NCBI GenBank assembly: GCA_964478075.1
Contig: CAYZGO010000008.1
Coordinates: 53,428 to 117,427, forward strand
From: DAOUEX01 sp034430235
GTDB taxonomy: Bacteria; Chloroflexota; Anaerolineae; UBA2200
DNA length: 64,000 bases
Reading direction: 5' to 3'
Below are positions 25,550 to 33,941 of the stretch, piece by piece. The notes beneath the pieces are model-generated. The model searched no databases, was not told the origin of the DNA, and was given only the letters and a program-made list of their open reading frames with translations. How positions within the stretch are numbered: position 1 is the stretch's first letter; each line of letters begins with the position of its first letter. A program made the translations under genes and the position numbers.

Positions 25550-25566
25550 TTGTCAATGTGTGACAA
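25550..25566. promoter_or_regulatory. Palindromic operator candidate ahead of the BTAD regulator gene
   Basis: TTGTCA-N5-TGACAA, a perfect 6+6 palindrome in the leader between the -10 box (TATAAT on the minus strand near 25592-25597) and the start codon. A dimeric repressor bound there would block elongation or initiation of the regulator gene. Confidence 0.5.
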
Positions 25567-25646
25567 GTGTTTGATGTTACTCTCCTATGATTATAACACA
25601 GTACTTTGGCAAAAGCCAGTGAGCAGGCACTCTAGAAAACGGCAAA

Positions 25647-25674
25647 TTGACATGCCGCTCCATTGTCTTATAAT
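25647..25674 (+). promoter_or_regulatory. Promoter of the DUF2085 gene
   Basis: TTGACA (25647-25652), a 16-bp spacer and TATAAT (25669-25674). The first suitable in-frame start codon, GTG at 25684, lies 10 bases downstream, so the transcript probably has almost no leader. Confidence 0.7.
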
Positions 25675-25683
25675 GCGAACACC

Positions 25684-26421
25684 GTGGAATCCCCCTTCTT
25701 GCAGGCACATGGTCTACTTAGATGCATTGGACTGTTTCTGAGCGGCGTCTGCGGTCAGTTGCCAGAGCACTCGATTTCTCTCGCTGGTGTGCAGACCCCA
25801 TTATGTGCACGCTGTACGGGGACCTATCTGGGAGCATTGCTGGGGTTGTGTAACTTCTGGCTAAGAGGTCGTTCCCGTGCTAGCCGGCTGCCGCCAGCGA
25901 GAATGCTGGCCGTGCTGGGCCTGTTCTTTGTCTTTTGGGTCATAGATGGTCTAAATTCCTATCTACACTTCTTTCCTGGCGCCCCGTGTCTTTATTCCCC
26001 TAGCAACTTACTGCGGCTGACAGCGGGTATGCTTAATGGAGTGTCCTTGAGCTTTCTGGTTTTCCCCATGTTCAATTTCACCCTTTGGCGAGAGCCAAGC
26101 AAACAACGTGTCGTAGACAGCTTTGGGGAACTGGGAAGGATCTTGGTGCAGGTCATAGGACTCGAGATCCTGTTGCAAGCCCGCATAGGGGCACTGCTCT
26201 ATCCCTTGTTCCTTGTGGACATTATGAGTGTTCTGTTGGTGCTCACCATAGTGAACAGCATGATAGTGGTCATTCTTCTACGTTGGGAGAATCGTACTGA
26301 GGGCTGGACGCAGGCGCTGCTTCCTCTCAGTCTGGGGTTCTTGCTCTCAGTTGCCGAGGTAGGGGGCATTGCCTTGCTCCGGGCCGTGCTAGGGGGTGCC
26401 CTTGCGTCACCAAGTGGGTGA
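25684..26421 (+). CDS. DUF2085 family membrane protein
   Basis: This protein of about 245 residues has several transmembrane segments. Its N-terminal Cys/His region CGQLPEHSISLAGVQTPLCARC, followed by TGTYLG, is the signature of DUF2085; it resembles a membrane metal site but its function is unknown. The GTG at 25684 was chosen because the TTG at 25663 lies inside the promoter and would not be transcribed. The gene diverges from the BTAD regulator gene. No other ribosome binding site is seen, in line with a leaderless mRNA. Confidence 0.82.
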   Translation: MESPFLQAHGLLRCIGLFLSGVCGQLPEHSISLAGVQTPLCARCTGTYLGALLGLCNFWLRGRSRASRLPPARMLAVLGLFFVFWVIDGLNSYLHFFPGAPCLYSPSNLLRLTAGMLNGVSLSFLVFPMFNFTLWREPSKQRVVDSFGELGRILVQVIGLEILLQARIGALLYPLFLVDIMSVLLVLTIVNSMIVVILLRWENRTEGWTQALLPLSLGFLLSVAEVGGIALLRAVLGGALASPSG

Positions 26422-26476
26422 GACGTTAGGCTTGCTTTGTCGGGCCGTGCATCTAGTCAATGTGAAGGAAGTCATT

Positions 26477-26534
26477 CGTAGTAGCGACTTTAGTCGCTCT
26501 TCCACCTGCTTGGTCACTGAAGCCGCTGCTACAA
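26477..26534. repeat. Interspersed palindromic repeat, second GTAGTAGCGACTT family member
   Basis: GTAGTAGCGACTTTAGTCGC at the left and AAGCCGCTGCTACAAG at the right form imperfect inverted ends around a short centre. It matches the element at 12389-12448 and lies in the short gap between two convergent genes. Confidence 0.75.
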
Positions 26535-26600
26535 GCCTGCAATTTAAATATGACAACGCACCAGTACCAGGGTCTCCAGCGGCAGTTGAGTGAGATATGC

Positions 26601-29414
26601 TTAGCCCTTGGCGGCTGATTTCGTCTTAGCTGAGGCCGACTGCAAAGCGGCCAGAACCTTCTTCGGTGTGATAGGAAGGTCCTGTATGCGCACACCGACA
26701 GCATCGTAGAGCGCATTAGCGATTGCCGGGGCAGTGGCCGAGACTGGCAACTCGGCCATGCCCTTGGCCCCGAAGGGTCCCAGGGGATGGGGATCCTCTA
26801 CGATTAGCGGGATGATCTCGGGGGCCTGGGTGATGCGAGGTACCCCGCATTTGCGCAGCGTGTCCGTCACGACGTACCCCTGATCCACAACGAATTCCTC
26901 GTAGAGTCCGTAGCCCACGCCCATGAGCACGCCCCCCTCGATCTGCCCACGAATGTTTTGCGGGTGTATGGGCTTGCCGACATCATGTGCAGCAATGACC
27001 TTCAGCACTCGTACTTCGCCGCTGTCTTCGTCCACGTCCACGACAGCCGCCTGAGCGCAGAAGCAATAAGCCACGTGTAAACGATATTTCTCTGGATCCT
27101 CTCTCAATAGTCTCTCATCCACGATAAAGTTGTGATAGCAGGTGGGCGCTGTGTAGTATGCCTCAGCGACGAGGCGGTGTTCCTGTTGGGCCGCTTGGTG
27201 ACTGACTTCGGCAAGGGATACCTTCCGCCCTGTTGACGCGTCTGTGATACATCCAGCCTCAAGGCGAGCATCGGCCCGGTTCAAATCGAACTGGCTGCAC
27301 GCATAATCGAGCAGCAGGTCACGAAGCTTTGTCACCGCCATCGTCACCGCATTGCCCTGGATCAGAGTGGCTCGCGACGCCGTGGTCATGAAGGAATCAG
27401 GACAGGTTGCAGTATCGCCGGTTACCACAGTAACGTCGCAGTACGGCACCTGCAGAAGCTGGGCCGCAATCTGCGCCATGGTCGTGTTCTGTCCCTGGCC
27501 CATTTCAATGCAGCCAACACGCAGGATAAGGTGCCCTTCTCCGTCAAGTTCCGCAATCGCGCCCGCCCGGTCATCCAGACCAGGCCCCAGCCCAACATTC
27601 TTGTACGCCGTGGCAATCCCCACGCCCAGGCGTTTACCCGGTGCAGCAGCCGGGAGGGGTTCAGCAGCCAGTGCCTCCCGCACGGCCGTCAAGGTTTCCT
27701 TGACGGCGATGCTGTCGGTCAGCCGGTGCCCAGTAGACGTCACTTTCCCAACTTGCAAAGCATTAAGCAGCCTGATTTCAAAGGGGTCCATGCCCAGACG
27801 TCGGGCCAGCATGTCCATCTGGCTCTCTGCCGCAAACGCGACTTGAGGACTTCCGTAGCCGCGCATTGCACCGCAGAGAGGGTTGTTGGTGAAGACGGCG
27901 TAGGCATCCACCTTTACGTTAGGGACTACGTATGGTCCGCACGCGAAGGCTGCGGAACGGAACAGCACAGCCAGCCCTGCCGAGGCATAAGCACCAGTGT
28001 CTCCAATGATATTGGCCTCTACGGCCACCAGCGTGCCATCAGACGTAGCTCCAGTTCGGTAGTGCAGGTACTGCGCATGACGCTTCGTGCTCACCCGCAT
28101 TGACTCAGGCCGGGGCAGCACCATCTTGACCGGCCGCCCTGTATGCATCACGCCGAGAGCCGCTAGAATCTGTACGGTGATGTCCTCTTTGCCCCCAAAG
28201 CCGCCGCCTATCATGGTGTGCACGATTCGCACCTTCTCAGGCGGCAAATCCAAGGAAGCAGCAACCTGGGCACGGTCCACATAGGGCCCCTGGCTTCCCA
28301 CCCAGATGGCAACGCCGCCTTCGCCGTGCGGACGCGCCAGGCAGGCTTCCGGCTCCATGTAGGCGTGCTCAATGAAGGGAGTGTAGTAGGTGCCTTCGAC
28401 GATCACGTCTGCCCGTTTGAAGCCAGCATCAACGTCTCCCTTGCGCACGTGGTAGTCCACCATCACGTTTCCGTCTTCGTGAAGCTGTGGAGCATCAGGT
28501 TCCATGGCGCGCTGGGGAGTTGAGACCACTTCGAGCTCTCTGTATTCCACCTTGATCTTGTCCAAGGCTTCCTCGGCGGCCGCTATGGTCTCCGCGTAGA
28601 CGACGGCCACGGCATCACCTACGTAACGTACCCGGTCATCGGCCAGCACAGGCTGGTCAGCCTGGATCAGGCCAAAACGATTGCGCCCAGGGACGTCCTT
28701 AGCCGTCAGGACGGCGACGACTCCCGGAACCTGCTTCGCCGCGGTAGCATCAATGGACAGTATCTCAGCGTGGGGATAAGCACTGCGCAGTGCCCTGGCG
28801 TGCAGCATATCCGGGGCGTACAGGTCGCCCGCATACTTGTATGTTCCAGTGACCTTGGCCCAAACGTCATTGCGCGTTACGCTCTTGCCGACCACGTCCC
28901 ATGACGACGGCAGTGTGACGGCGCTCGGACGTGCGGCACTCTCTGCACGCATTCGTTCTGCCGCCGTCTTGATTGCACGCAAGATGGCAGTGTATCCCGT
29001 GCAGCGGCACAAGTTGTTCGTTAACGCCGTGCGTATCTCCTCGTCCGTGGGATCGGGGTTGCGATCCAACAACGCCTTTGCCGCCATCAGCATCCCGGGC
29101 GTGCAGAAGCCACACTGGACTGCCCCCTCTTCAACAAAAGCCTCCTGCAGAGGATGGAGCTGCCCGTTGGCAGCCAGTCCTTCAACTGTCTCGATGTGGG
29201 CTCCTGCGACCCTCTGCAAACGCAACAGGCATGCACGTTGGGCCTTCCCATTGACAATGACTGTGCACGTGCCACAGTGCCCCTGGCCGCAGCCGTCCTT
29301 GGCCCCTGTCAGGTGCAGCACATCGCGCAAGTAGGAAAGCAGAGTAGTCTTGGGATCGACATCCTCTGCCCTCACGTTCTGATCGTTGACTGTGAACTCG
29401 ATAACTTGTGCCAT
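26601..29414 (-). CDS. Molybdenum hydroxylase (xanthine dehydrogenase / aldehyde oxidoreductase type), Fe-S and Mo domains fused
   Basis: This 937-residue enzyme has an N-terminal plant-type [2Fe-2S] domain (Cys42, 47, 50, 62) and a second [2Fe-2S] domain (Cys101, 104, 136, 138). They are fused to the large molybdopterin-binding domain, which begins near VGKSVTRNDVWAKVTG and includes GGGFGGKEDITVQ and AMRGYGSPQVAFAAE. This is the layout of Mop-type aldehyde oxidoreductases. The FAD subunit of xanthine dehydrogenases is absent here, so electrons must leave from the Fe-S centres. The neighbouring hydantoinase remnant hints at a former purine or pyrimidine catabolic locus. The ribosome binding site is GAGGAG. 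Confidence 0.88.
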   Translation of the reverse strand: MAQVIEFTVNDQNVRAEDVDPKTTLLSYLRDVLHLTGAKDGCGQGHCGTCTVIVNGKAQRACLLRLQRVAGAHIETVEGLAANGQLHPLQEAFVEEGAVQCGFCTPGMLMAAKALLDRNPDPTDEEIRTALTNNLCRCTGYTAILRAIKTAAERMRAESAARPSAVTLPSSWDVVGKSVTRNDVWAKVTGTYKYAGDLYAPDMLHARALRSAYPHAEILSIDATAAKQVPGVVAVLTAKDVPGRNRFGLIQADQPVLADDRVRYVGDAVAVVYAETIAAAEEALDKIKVEYRELEVVSTPQRAMEPDAPQLHEDGNVMVDYHVRKGDVDAGFKRADVIVEGTYYTPFIEHAYMEPEACLARPHGEGGVAIWVGSQGPYVDRAQVAASLDLPPEKVRIVHTMIGGGFGGKEDITVQILAALGVMHTGRPVKMVLPRPESMRVSTKRHAQYLHYRTGATSDGTLVAVEANIIGDTGAYASAGLAVLFRSAAFACGPYVVPNVKVDAYAVFTNNPLCGAMRGYGSPQVAFAAESQMDMLARRLGMDPFEIRLLNALQVGKVTSTGHRLTDSIAVKETLTAVREALAAEPLPAAAPGKRLGVGIATAYKNVGLGPGLDDRAGAIAELDGEGHLILRVGCIEMGQGQNTTMAQIAAQLLQVPYCDVTVVTGDTATCPDSFMTTASRATLIQGNAVTMAVTKLRDLLLDYACSQFDLNRADARLEAGCITDASTGRKVSLAEVSHQAAQQEHRLVAEAYYTAPTCYHNFIVDERLLREDPEKYRLHVAYCFCAQAAVVDVDEDSGEVRVLKVIAAHDVGKPIHPQNIRGQIEGGVLMGVGYGLYEEFVVDQGYVVTDTLRKCGVPRITQAPEIIPLIVEDPHPLGPFGAKGMAELPVSATAPAIANALYDAVGVRIQDLPITPKKVLAALQSASAKTKSAAKG

Positions 29415-29500
29415 TGATCGCTCCTCAAGGTACAGGATGAAACTCGGGCTGTAACAGCTATGATACCCGCTCTTCGTACGGCGGGCAAACTCGTGTACTT

Positions 29501-29785
29501 CTACAGTGGCCAGCGGAACGGCTGGCGTCGGAGGAATGTGCCTGAGCCCCTCTCCCCGACAGAATCCCCATCGCGCATGATGATCTGCCCGCGTCTGATG
29601 GTCATCACTGGATAGCCCAGCAGCTCTGTGCCCTCGTAAGGGGTATAGTCCACGTTCTGATGCAAGTCCTCGCTACGCAGGACCACCCTCTTGGTTGGAT
29701 CAACCAACACCAAATCGGCGTCACTGCCCGGTACGATTGTGCCCTTACGGGGATACAATCCAAAGATCCGTGCCGGAAAGCGACT
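29501..29785 (-). pseudogene. C-terminal remnant of a hydantoinase/dihydropyrimidinase
   Basis: The frame encodes the last part of a D-hydantoinase-type amidohydrolase (PARIFGLYPRKGTIVPGSDADLVLVDP and then NVDYTPYEGTELLGYPV). It covers about 90 of the usual 450-plus residues. An in-frame TAG at 29786-29788 and the dnaN promoter lie immediately upstream, so the N-terminal three quarters is gone. No plausible start or ribosome binding site is present apart from an internal ATG at 29758. It is most likely what remains after a deletion. Confidence 0.8.
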
Positions 29786-29795
29786 CTACTTGAGT

Positions 29796-29824
29796 TTGAA
29801 CAGATTTGGATTCTGTAGTATACT
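29796..29824 (+). promoter_or_regulatory. dnaN promoter
   Basis: TTGAAC (29796-29801), a 17-bp spacer and TATACT (29819-29824), 34 bases before the dnaN ATG, abutting the broken end of the hydantoinase remnant. Confidence 0.75.
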
Positions 29825-29858
29825 AAGGGCAGCCAACAGCAGAAGTGAGGAGGTCCCG

Positions 29859-30992
29859 ATGAAGTTTTCTTGTCTGCAAGAGAATCTGGCCAAAGGGCTG
29901 GCGATTGTGGGCCGGGCAGTAGCCACTCGCAGCACGCTGCCCGTGCTTGCCAACATCCTTATGGCCACGGACGAAGGCCGGTTAAAGCTATCTGCGACCA
30001 ATCTGGAAGTGGGCATTAATTGCTGGATCGGGGCCAAAGTCGAGGAGGACGGGGCCACTACTATACCAGCACGCCTTCTTACTGACTTTGTGAATTCCCT
30101 GCCTCCAGAACGCATTGACGTGCAGTTAGTGACGCGCACACAGACGCTCAATCTCAAATGCACCAACTATGAAGCCAACATCAAAGGCATTGATGCGCAG
30201 GAATTCCCGTTGGTTCTGGCTTTGAGCGAGGACATGGGCATCAGCCTTGAGCCAGAAACACTGCGGGAGATGATTGGCCACGTTTCATTTGCGGCTGCCG
30301 TGGACGAGAGCCGGCCCGTACTGACTGGGGTATTGGCCGAGATCTCTGGCACCCAGTTGACGATGGCCGCTGCCGACGGTTTCCGGCTTTCCGTACGGAA
30401 TACTGAATTGCCGGAGACGACTCCAGAGCCGGTCAGCGTGATTATCCCCGCTCGAGCATTGCAGGAATTGGCGCGCGTGAGCGCCGAGGAAGATAGCCCG
30501 ATACGCATGACCATAGCTCCCAACCGCAGCCAGGTCTTTTTCCGTATGACCGACATTGACCTGGTGTCCCAATTGGTCGAAGGGGCCTTTCCGGACTATA
30601 AGCAGATCATACCAAAGAGTCATTCCACGCACACGGTGGTGGGCGTGTCTGAGTTTCTGCAGGCAGCGAAGATCGCCTCTTTCTTTGCGCGCGACGCAGC
30701 CAACATCATAAGGTTGCGGATTGCACCTGCAGAGCAGGAGGGGGGTGGCAGATTGACCGTCATGGCAACCAGCGCAGAAGTAGGCGACAACGTGAGCGAG
30801 ATTGATGCCGCCGTAGAGGGTGAGCCGATTGAGATCGCCTTTAATGCCAAGTACCTGATTGACGTACTCACCGTGATCAGTACACCGCAAGTGGTGCTGG
30901 AGACCTCCAGTCCCTCAAGCCCAGGTGTGATCAAGCCAGTGGGTGACGAGAACTTTGTGCACGTCATCATGCCCATGCACATTGCGACATAA
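29859..30992 (+). CDS. dnaN: DNA polymerase III subunit beta (sliding clamp)
   Basis: This 377-residue clamp has three similar domains, starting MKFSCLQENLAKGLAIVGRAV and ending FVHVIMPMHIAT, where the C-terminal MPM-like loop is conserved. It encircles DNA and tethers the polymerase. The ATG at 29859 follows GAGGAGG; an open frame extends upstream but overlaps the promoter. No dnaA, recF or DnaA-box cluster is nearby, so this dnaN is not in the usual origin operon. A terminator follows the gene. Confidence 0.97.
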   Translation: MKFSCLQENLAKGLAIVGRAVATRSTLPVLANILMATDEGRLKLSATNLEVGINCWIGAKVEEDGATTIPARLLTDFVNSLPPERIDVQLVTRTQTLNLKCTNYEANIKGIDAQEFPLVLALSEDMGISLEPETLREMIGHVSFAAAVDESRPVLTGVLAEISGTQLTMAAADGFRLSVRNTELPETTPEPVSVIIPARALQELARVSAEEDSPIRMTIAPNRSQVFFRMTDIDLVSQLVEGAFPDYKQIIPKSHSTHTVVGVSEFLQAAKIASFFARDAANIIRLRIAPAEQEGGGRLTVMATSAEVGDNVSEIDAAVEGEPIEIAFNAKYLIDVLTVISTPQVVLETSSPSSPGVIKPVGDENFVHVIMPMHIAT

Positions 30993-31007
30993 ATTGATCA
31001 AGGCATG

Positions 31008-31050
31008 AAGAAAGACGTCCGCAGTCTGCCTGGCGGGCGTCTTTCTTTTT
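31008..31050 (+). terminator. Intrinsic terminator after dnaN
   Basis: AAAGACGTCCGC pairs with GCGGGCGTCTTT (one G-U pair) around a 10-base loop, followed by CTTTTT. The flanking GA and TC bases extend the stem. Confidence 0.9.
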
Positions 31051-31076
31051 GGATCATTCCGCAGTCAAATGGAGCC

Positions 31077-31171
31077 CCAGGTGGCGTACCTGGCCTGCTT
31101 GGCCAAGTGTCTATCCGAAGAATAGCAGGCCGGGCTCCCACGCCCGGCTACCCGGCGGCATGGGAGCCGCC
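31077..31171. repeat. Cluster of three short palindromes between dnaN and the GH1 gene
   Basis: CCAGGT-N5-ACCTGG (31077-31093), GCCGGGC-N6-GCCCGGC (31129-31148) and GGCGGC-N6-GCCGCC (31154-31171). They lie in the gap between two convergent genes, where REP-like elements often accumulate. None has a T-run. Confidence 0.6.
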
Positions 31172-31194
31172 TCTGCCGACTTTCCGGATAAGCA

Positions 31195-32529
31195 CTAAGT
31201 ATGGGGAAAAAGCTGCTCTTTGACCTCTGGGGCGTAGCGTTCCACTATGTCAACTGTGATGGCCCCTGCCCGGCATATCTCGCTGTATAGCCTGCCACTG
31301 CGCTTCAACGTGCGCTGCCCTGTCTCCAGGTCGAGATGGGCCAAGCCAAAGCGTGCGCTAAACCCCTCTGCCCATTCAAAGTTGTCCACCAACGACCAGA
31401 AGTAGAGGCCCTTGACCGGCACGCCCTCCGCCAGCGCGCGGCACACAGCAGCCAGGTGCGTCAGAATCATACGTGGGCGCTTGGAATCGTCGTTGTCAGG
31501 CACGCCAACTTCGGTGATGTAAATAGGCTTGCCATAGCGCTCCAGTCGCTTGAGCAAGCGGTACATGCCTTCGGGATAGATCTCTCCCCAACCCTCCATG
31601 CTGAACTCGGCGCCGGGCATGGGAAAGCGCCGCGTGAAAAGCAGTCCTGGCTGTGTGATATCGAAGCTTACCACGTCACGGCAATAGTAGTTCAATCCGA
31701 TAAAATCTTGCGAGTCTACGGCTTCTGGGACCCTGGTGTTCAGGCCGAGAGGGAAGCGCAGCACGCCATCCACGGGCGGGGTGAGCACAATCTGGTTGAA
31801 AAGCCGATCTTGCAGCCACGCTGCCCAGCGATCCAGCGGCGAGTTGGGCTTGAAAGGGTCAAAGATGCGCAGGTGTTGCGCAAGGCCGGCCCTGCCCATT
31901 GGCTGCAGACGGTGAATAGCGCGGTAGGCAAAGGCGTGGGCAAGCAGTTGGTGGCGCAGCACGCGGAAAGTCGCCAGCATATCGCGCTTCTGCGGCGGCC
32001 AGATGCCCAGCAAATAGGACTGCACGGCGTAGATGTTTGGTTCATTGATAGTGCACCATAAATCCACAAGGTCGCCACATGCTTCGACGACCTTGGTCAC
32101 AAAACGTTCAAAGTAGCGCACTACGGCTTCGTTCTCCCAGCCTCCCTTCTTGGCCAACCACAACGGGGTAGTGAAGTGGAAGAGCGTCACCATGGGCTCC
32201 AGGCCCCGTGCGCGCAATGCGCTCAGCATATCCCGATAACGGGCAAGTGCATCGCCGTCCCATTCTCCTTCTCTGGGCTCGACGCGGCTCCACTCGATGG
32301 AGAGCCGAAGCGCGTTCTGGCCCATGGATTGGGCCAAATCAGAGTCTTCCGCGTAGCGACCGGCCCACCATTGGCAGGCGCGGCTGGCATCAGTGCCGTC
32401 TGCGATATTGCCGGGAATCCCTTCCCATGCCGACCAATCGTTATCGGTCTGCTCACCTTCAAACTGGTGGGCAGAAGTAGCTGTGCCCCAGCGAAAATCG
32501 GGTGGAAAGCGGAGGGCATCCGTGTTCAC
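31195..32529 (-). CDS. Glycoside hydrolase family 1 beta-glucosidase
   Basis: This 444-residue (beta/alpha)8 enzyme starts at a GTG whose G is shared with the TAG stop of asnS. FPPDFRWGTATSAHQFEG is the GH1 N-terminal signature. The acid/base Glu is Glu163 in CTINEPNIY, and the nucleophile is Glu340 in YITEVGVPD, where most relatives have TENG. LYFWSLVDNFEWAEGFSARFG is the C-terminal family motif. It hydrolyses beta-glucosides or related oligosaccharides and has no signal peptide, so it is cytoplasmic. Its coupling to asnS looks like chance operon joining. Confidence 0.94.
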   Translation of the reverse strand: MNTDALRFPPDFRWGTATSAHQFEGEQTDNDWSAWEGIPGNIADGTDASRACQWWAGRYAEDSDLAQSMGQNALRLSIEWSRVEPREGEWDGDALARYRDMLSALRARGLEPMVTLFHFTTPLWLAKKGGWENEAVVRYFERFVTKVVEACGDLVDLWCTINEPNIYAVQSYLLGIWPPQKRDMLATFRVLRHQLLAHAFAYRAIHRLQPMGRAGLAQHLRIFDPFKPNSPLDRWAAWLQDRLFNQIVLTPPVDGVLRFPLGLNTRVPEAVDSQDFIGLNYYCRDVVSFDITQPGLLFTRRFPMPGAEFSMEGWGEIYPEGMYRLLKRLERYGKPIYITEVGVPDNDDSKRPRMILTHLAAVCRALAEGVPVKGLYFWSLVDNFEWAEGFSARFGLAHLDLETGQRTLKRSGRLYSEICRAGAITVDIVERYAPEVKEQLFPHT

Positions 32530-33824
32530 TATGGATACATCCTTTCCAGCATGCGGGGGAAAGCGATTGTCTCGCGGATGTGTTGAATGCCGCATACCCA
32601 GGCAACTGTGCGCTCCAGGCCCAATCCAAAGCCTGAGTGCGGCACAGAGCCATAGCGGCGCAGATCGAGGTACCACTCATATGCTTCGCGAGGCAGATTG
32701 TGCTCCTTGAGGCGTTGCTCTAGCAGTTCGTAGCTGGCCGTGCGCTGCCCACCGCCAATGATCTCGCCGTAGCCCTCGGGCGCAAGGAGATCCACCGAGA
32801 GACACACCTCGGGTCGCGAGGGGTGCGCTTCCATGTAGAAGGCCTTACAGGCTGTCGGATAGTGGTACACAAACACGGGCTTCTCAAAGTGTTCTCCTAA
32901 CGCCACTTCGTGTGGCGCACCAAAGTCGTCGCCCCACTTGAACTCCAGACCGTCTTTGTTCAGTAGTTCCACCGCCTCGTCGTAGCTGATGCGGGGGAAA
33001 GGCGCTACCACTTTTTGCAGGCGGGAGGTATCCCGGCCAAGAGTCTCCAACTCTGCCGCGCGATTGTTGAGAACCATCTGCACAATGTAACTTACGAATT
33101 CTTCCTCCACCTGCATGCAACCTTCCAGGTCTACGTAGGCCATCTCTGGCTCGACCATCCAGAATTCCGTCAGGTGCCGGCGGGTCTTGGATTTTTCTGC
33201 GCGGAATGTGGGCCCAAAGCAGTATACTTTGCCGAACGCGCCAATCGTAGCTTCGCTATAGAGTTGCCCGCTTTGGGCGAGGTAGGCTTTCTCGCCAAAG
33301 TAGTCGGTTTCAAACAACGTGGTGGTGTCTTCGCACGAGGAGGGAGTCAGAATGGGAGTGTCTACGTTTATGAATCCATGGTCATCCAGCCAACCCCGAA
33401 TGGCCTTGACCACCTCAGCGCGAACACGCAGAATAGCATGTTGGCGCGAAGAGCGGATCCAGAGGTGACGGTGTTGCATCAAGAAGGCAATGCCGTGCTC
33501 CTTGGGCGTGATGGGGTAGTCCTGTGTCAACTGTACGATCTGCAGGTCATTTAGCAGCAGTTCGTAGCCGCCAGGAGCACGCCTGTCGGCTCTCACTTTG
33601 CCCGTCACGGTGATAGACGATTCCTGTGTCAGGCTCCGAGCATCGGCAAAGACCTGCGCGCTCACGCCCTTCTGCGAGGCCACGCACTGCACGAGGCCCG
33701 TACCATCACGCACGAGCAGGAATTGCAGCTTGCCTTTGTCAGTGCGGTTATAGAGCCAACCCTTGATGGTTACTTGCTGGCCCTCATAAGTAGCGATTTC
33801 CTTGATATAGACACGCTCAGTCAC
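32529..33824 (-). CDS. asnS: Asparaginyl-tRNA synthetase
   Basis: This class II synthetase of 431 residues charges tRNA-Asn. An N-terminal OB fold (VTIKGWLYNRTDKGKLQFLLVRDG) is followed by the catalytic core. The core carries FINVDTPILTPSSCE, the class II motif 2 region FRAEKSKTRRHLTEFWMVE, and motif 3 GFGLGLERTVAWVCG near the end. The Asn type is preferred over Asp because the FRAE..KTRRHLTEF region and length fit AsnRS. The start is a GTG with AGGAGG 7 bases upstream. The promoter at 33913-33941 overlaps the 3' end of the preceding gene. Confidence 0.94.
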   Translation of the reverse strand: MTERVYIKEIATYEGQQVTIKGWLYNRTDKGKLQFLLVRDGTGLVQCVASQKGVSAQVFADARSLTQESSITVTGKVRADRRAPGGYELLLNDLQIVQLTQDYPITPKEHGIAFLMQHRHLWIRSSRQHAILRVRAEVVKAIRGWLDDHGFINVDTPILTPSSCEDTTTLFETDYFGEKAYLAQSGQLYSEATIGAFGKVYCFGPTFRAEKSKTRRHLTEFWMVEPEMAYVDLEGCMQVEEEFVSYIVQMVLNNRAAELETLGRDTSRLQKVVAPFPRISYDEAVELLNKDGLEFKWGDDFGAPHEVALGEHFEKPVFVYHYPTACKAFYMEAHPSRPEVCLSVDLLAPEGYGEIIGGGQRTASYELLEQRLKEHNLPREAYEWYLDLRRYGSVPHSGFGLGLERTVAWVCGIQHIRETIAFPRMLERMYP

Positions 33825-33912
33825 ATCATACCTCCTGGATGTCGCAGCAAGGGGCGATCGCGAGAGACAGCTTAGACCAGTCGCCTTCAGAGCCTTGCGC
33901 GCCGGTCGCTGG

Positions 33913-33941
33913 ATTCTAGCTACAAAGACTTGTCAGGTCAA
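33913..33941 (-). promoter_or_regulatory. Promoter of asnS and the GH1 gene
   Basis: On the minus strand TTGACC (33936-33941), a 17-bp spacer and TAGAAT (33913-33918). The -35 box overlaps the stop of the YfhO-flippase gene. Confidence 0.65.

Noticed and set aside
29786..29858. Replication origin next to dnaN
   Set aside because: There is no dnaA, recF or gyrB, no cluster of DnaA boxes and no AT-rich unwinding element; only a standard promoter is present.
30285..30890. Long minus-strand frame within dnaN
   Set aside because: It is a shadow of the well-supported sliding clamp gene and shows no family motifs.
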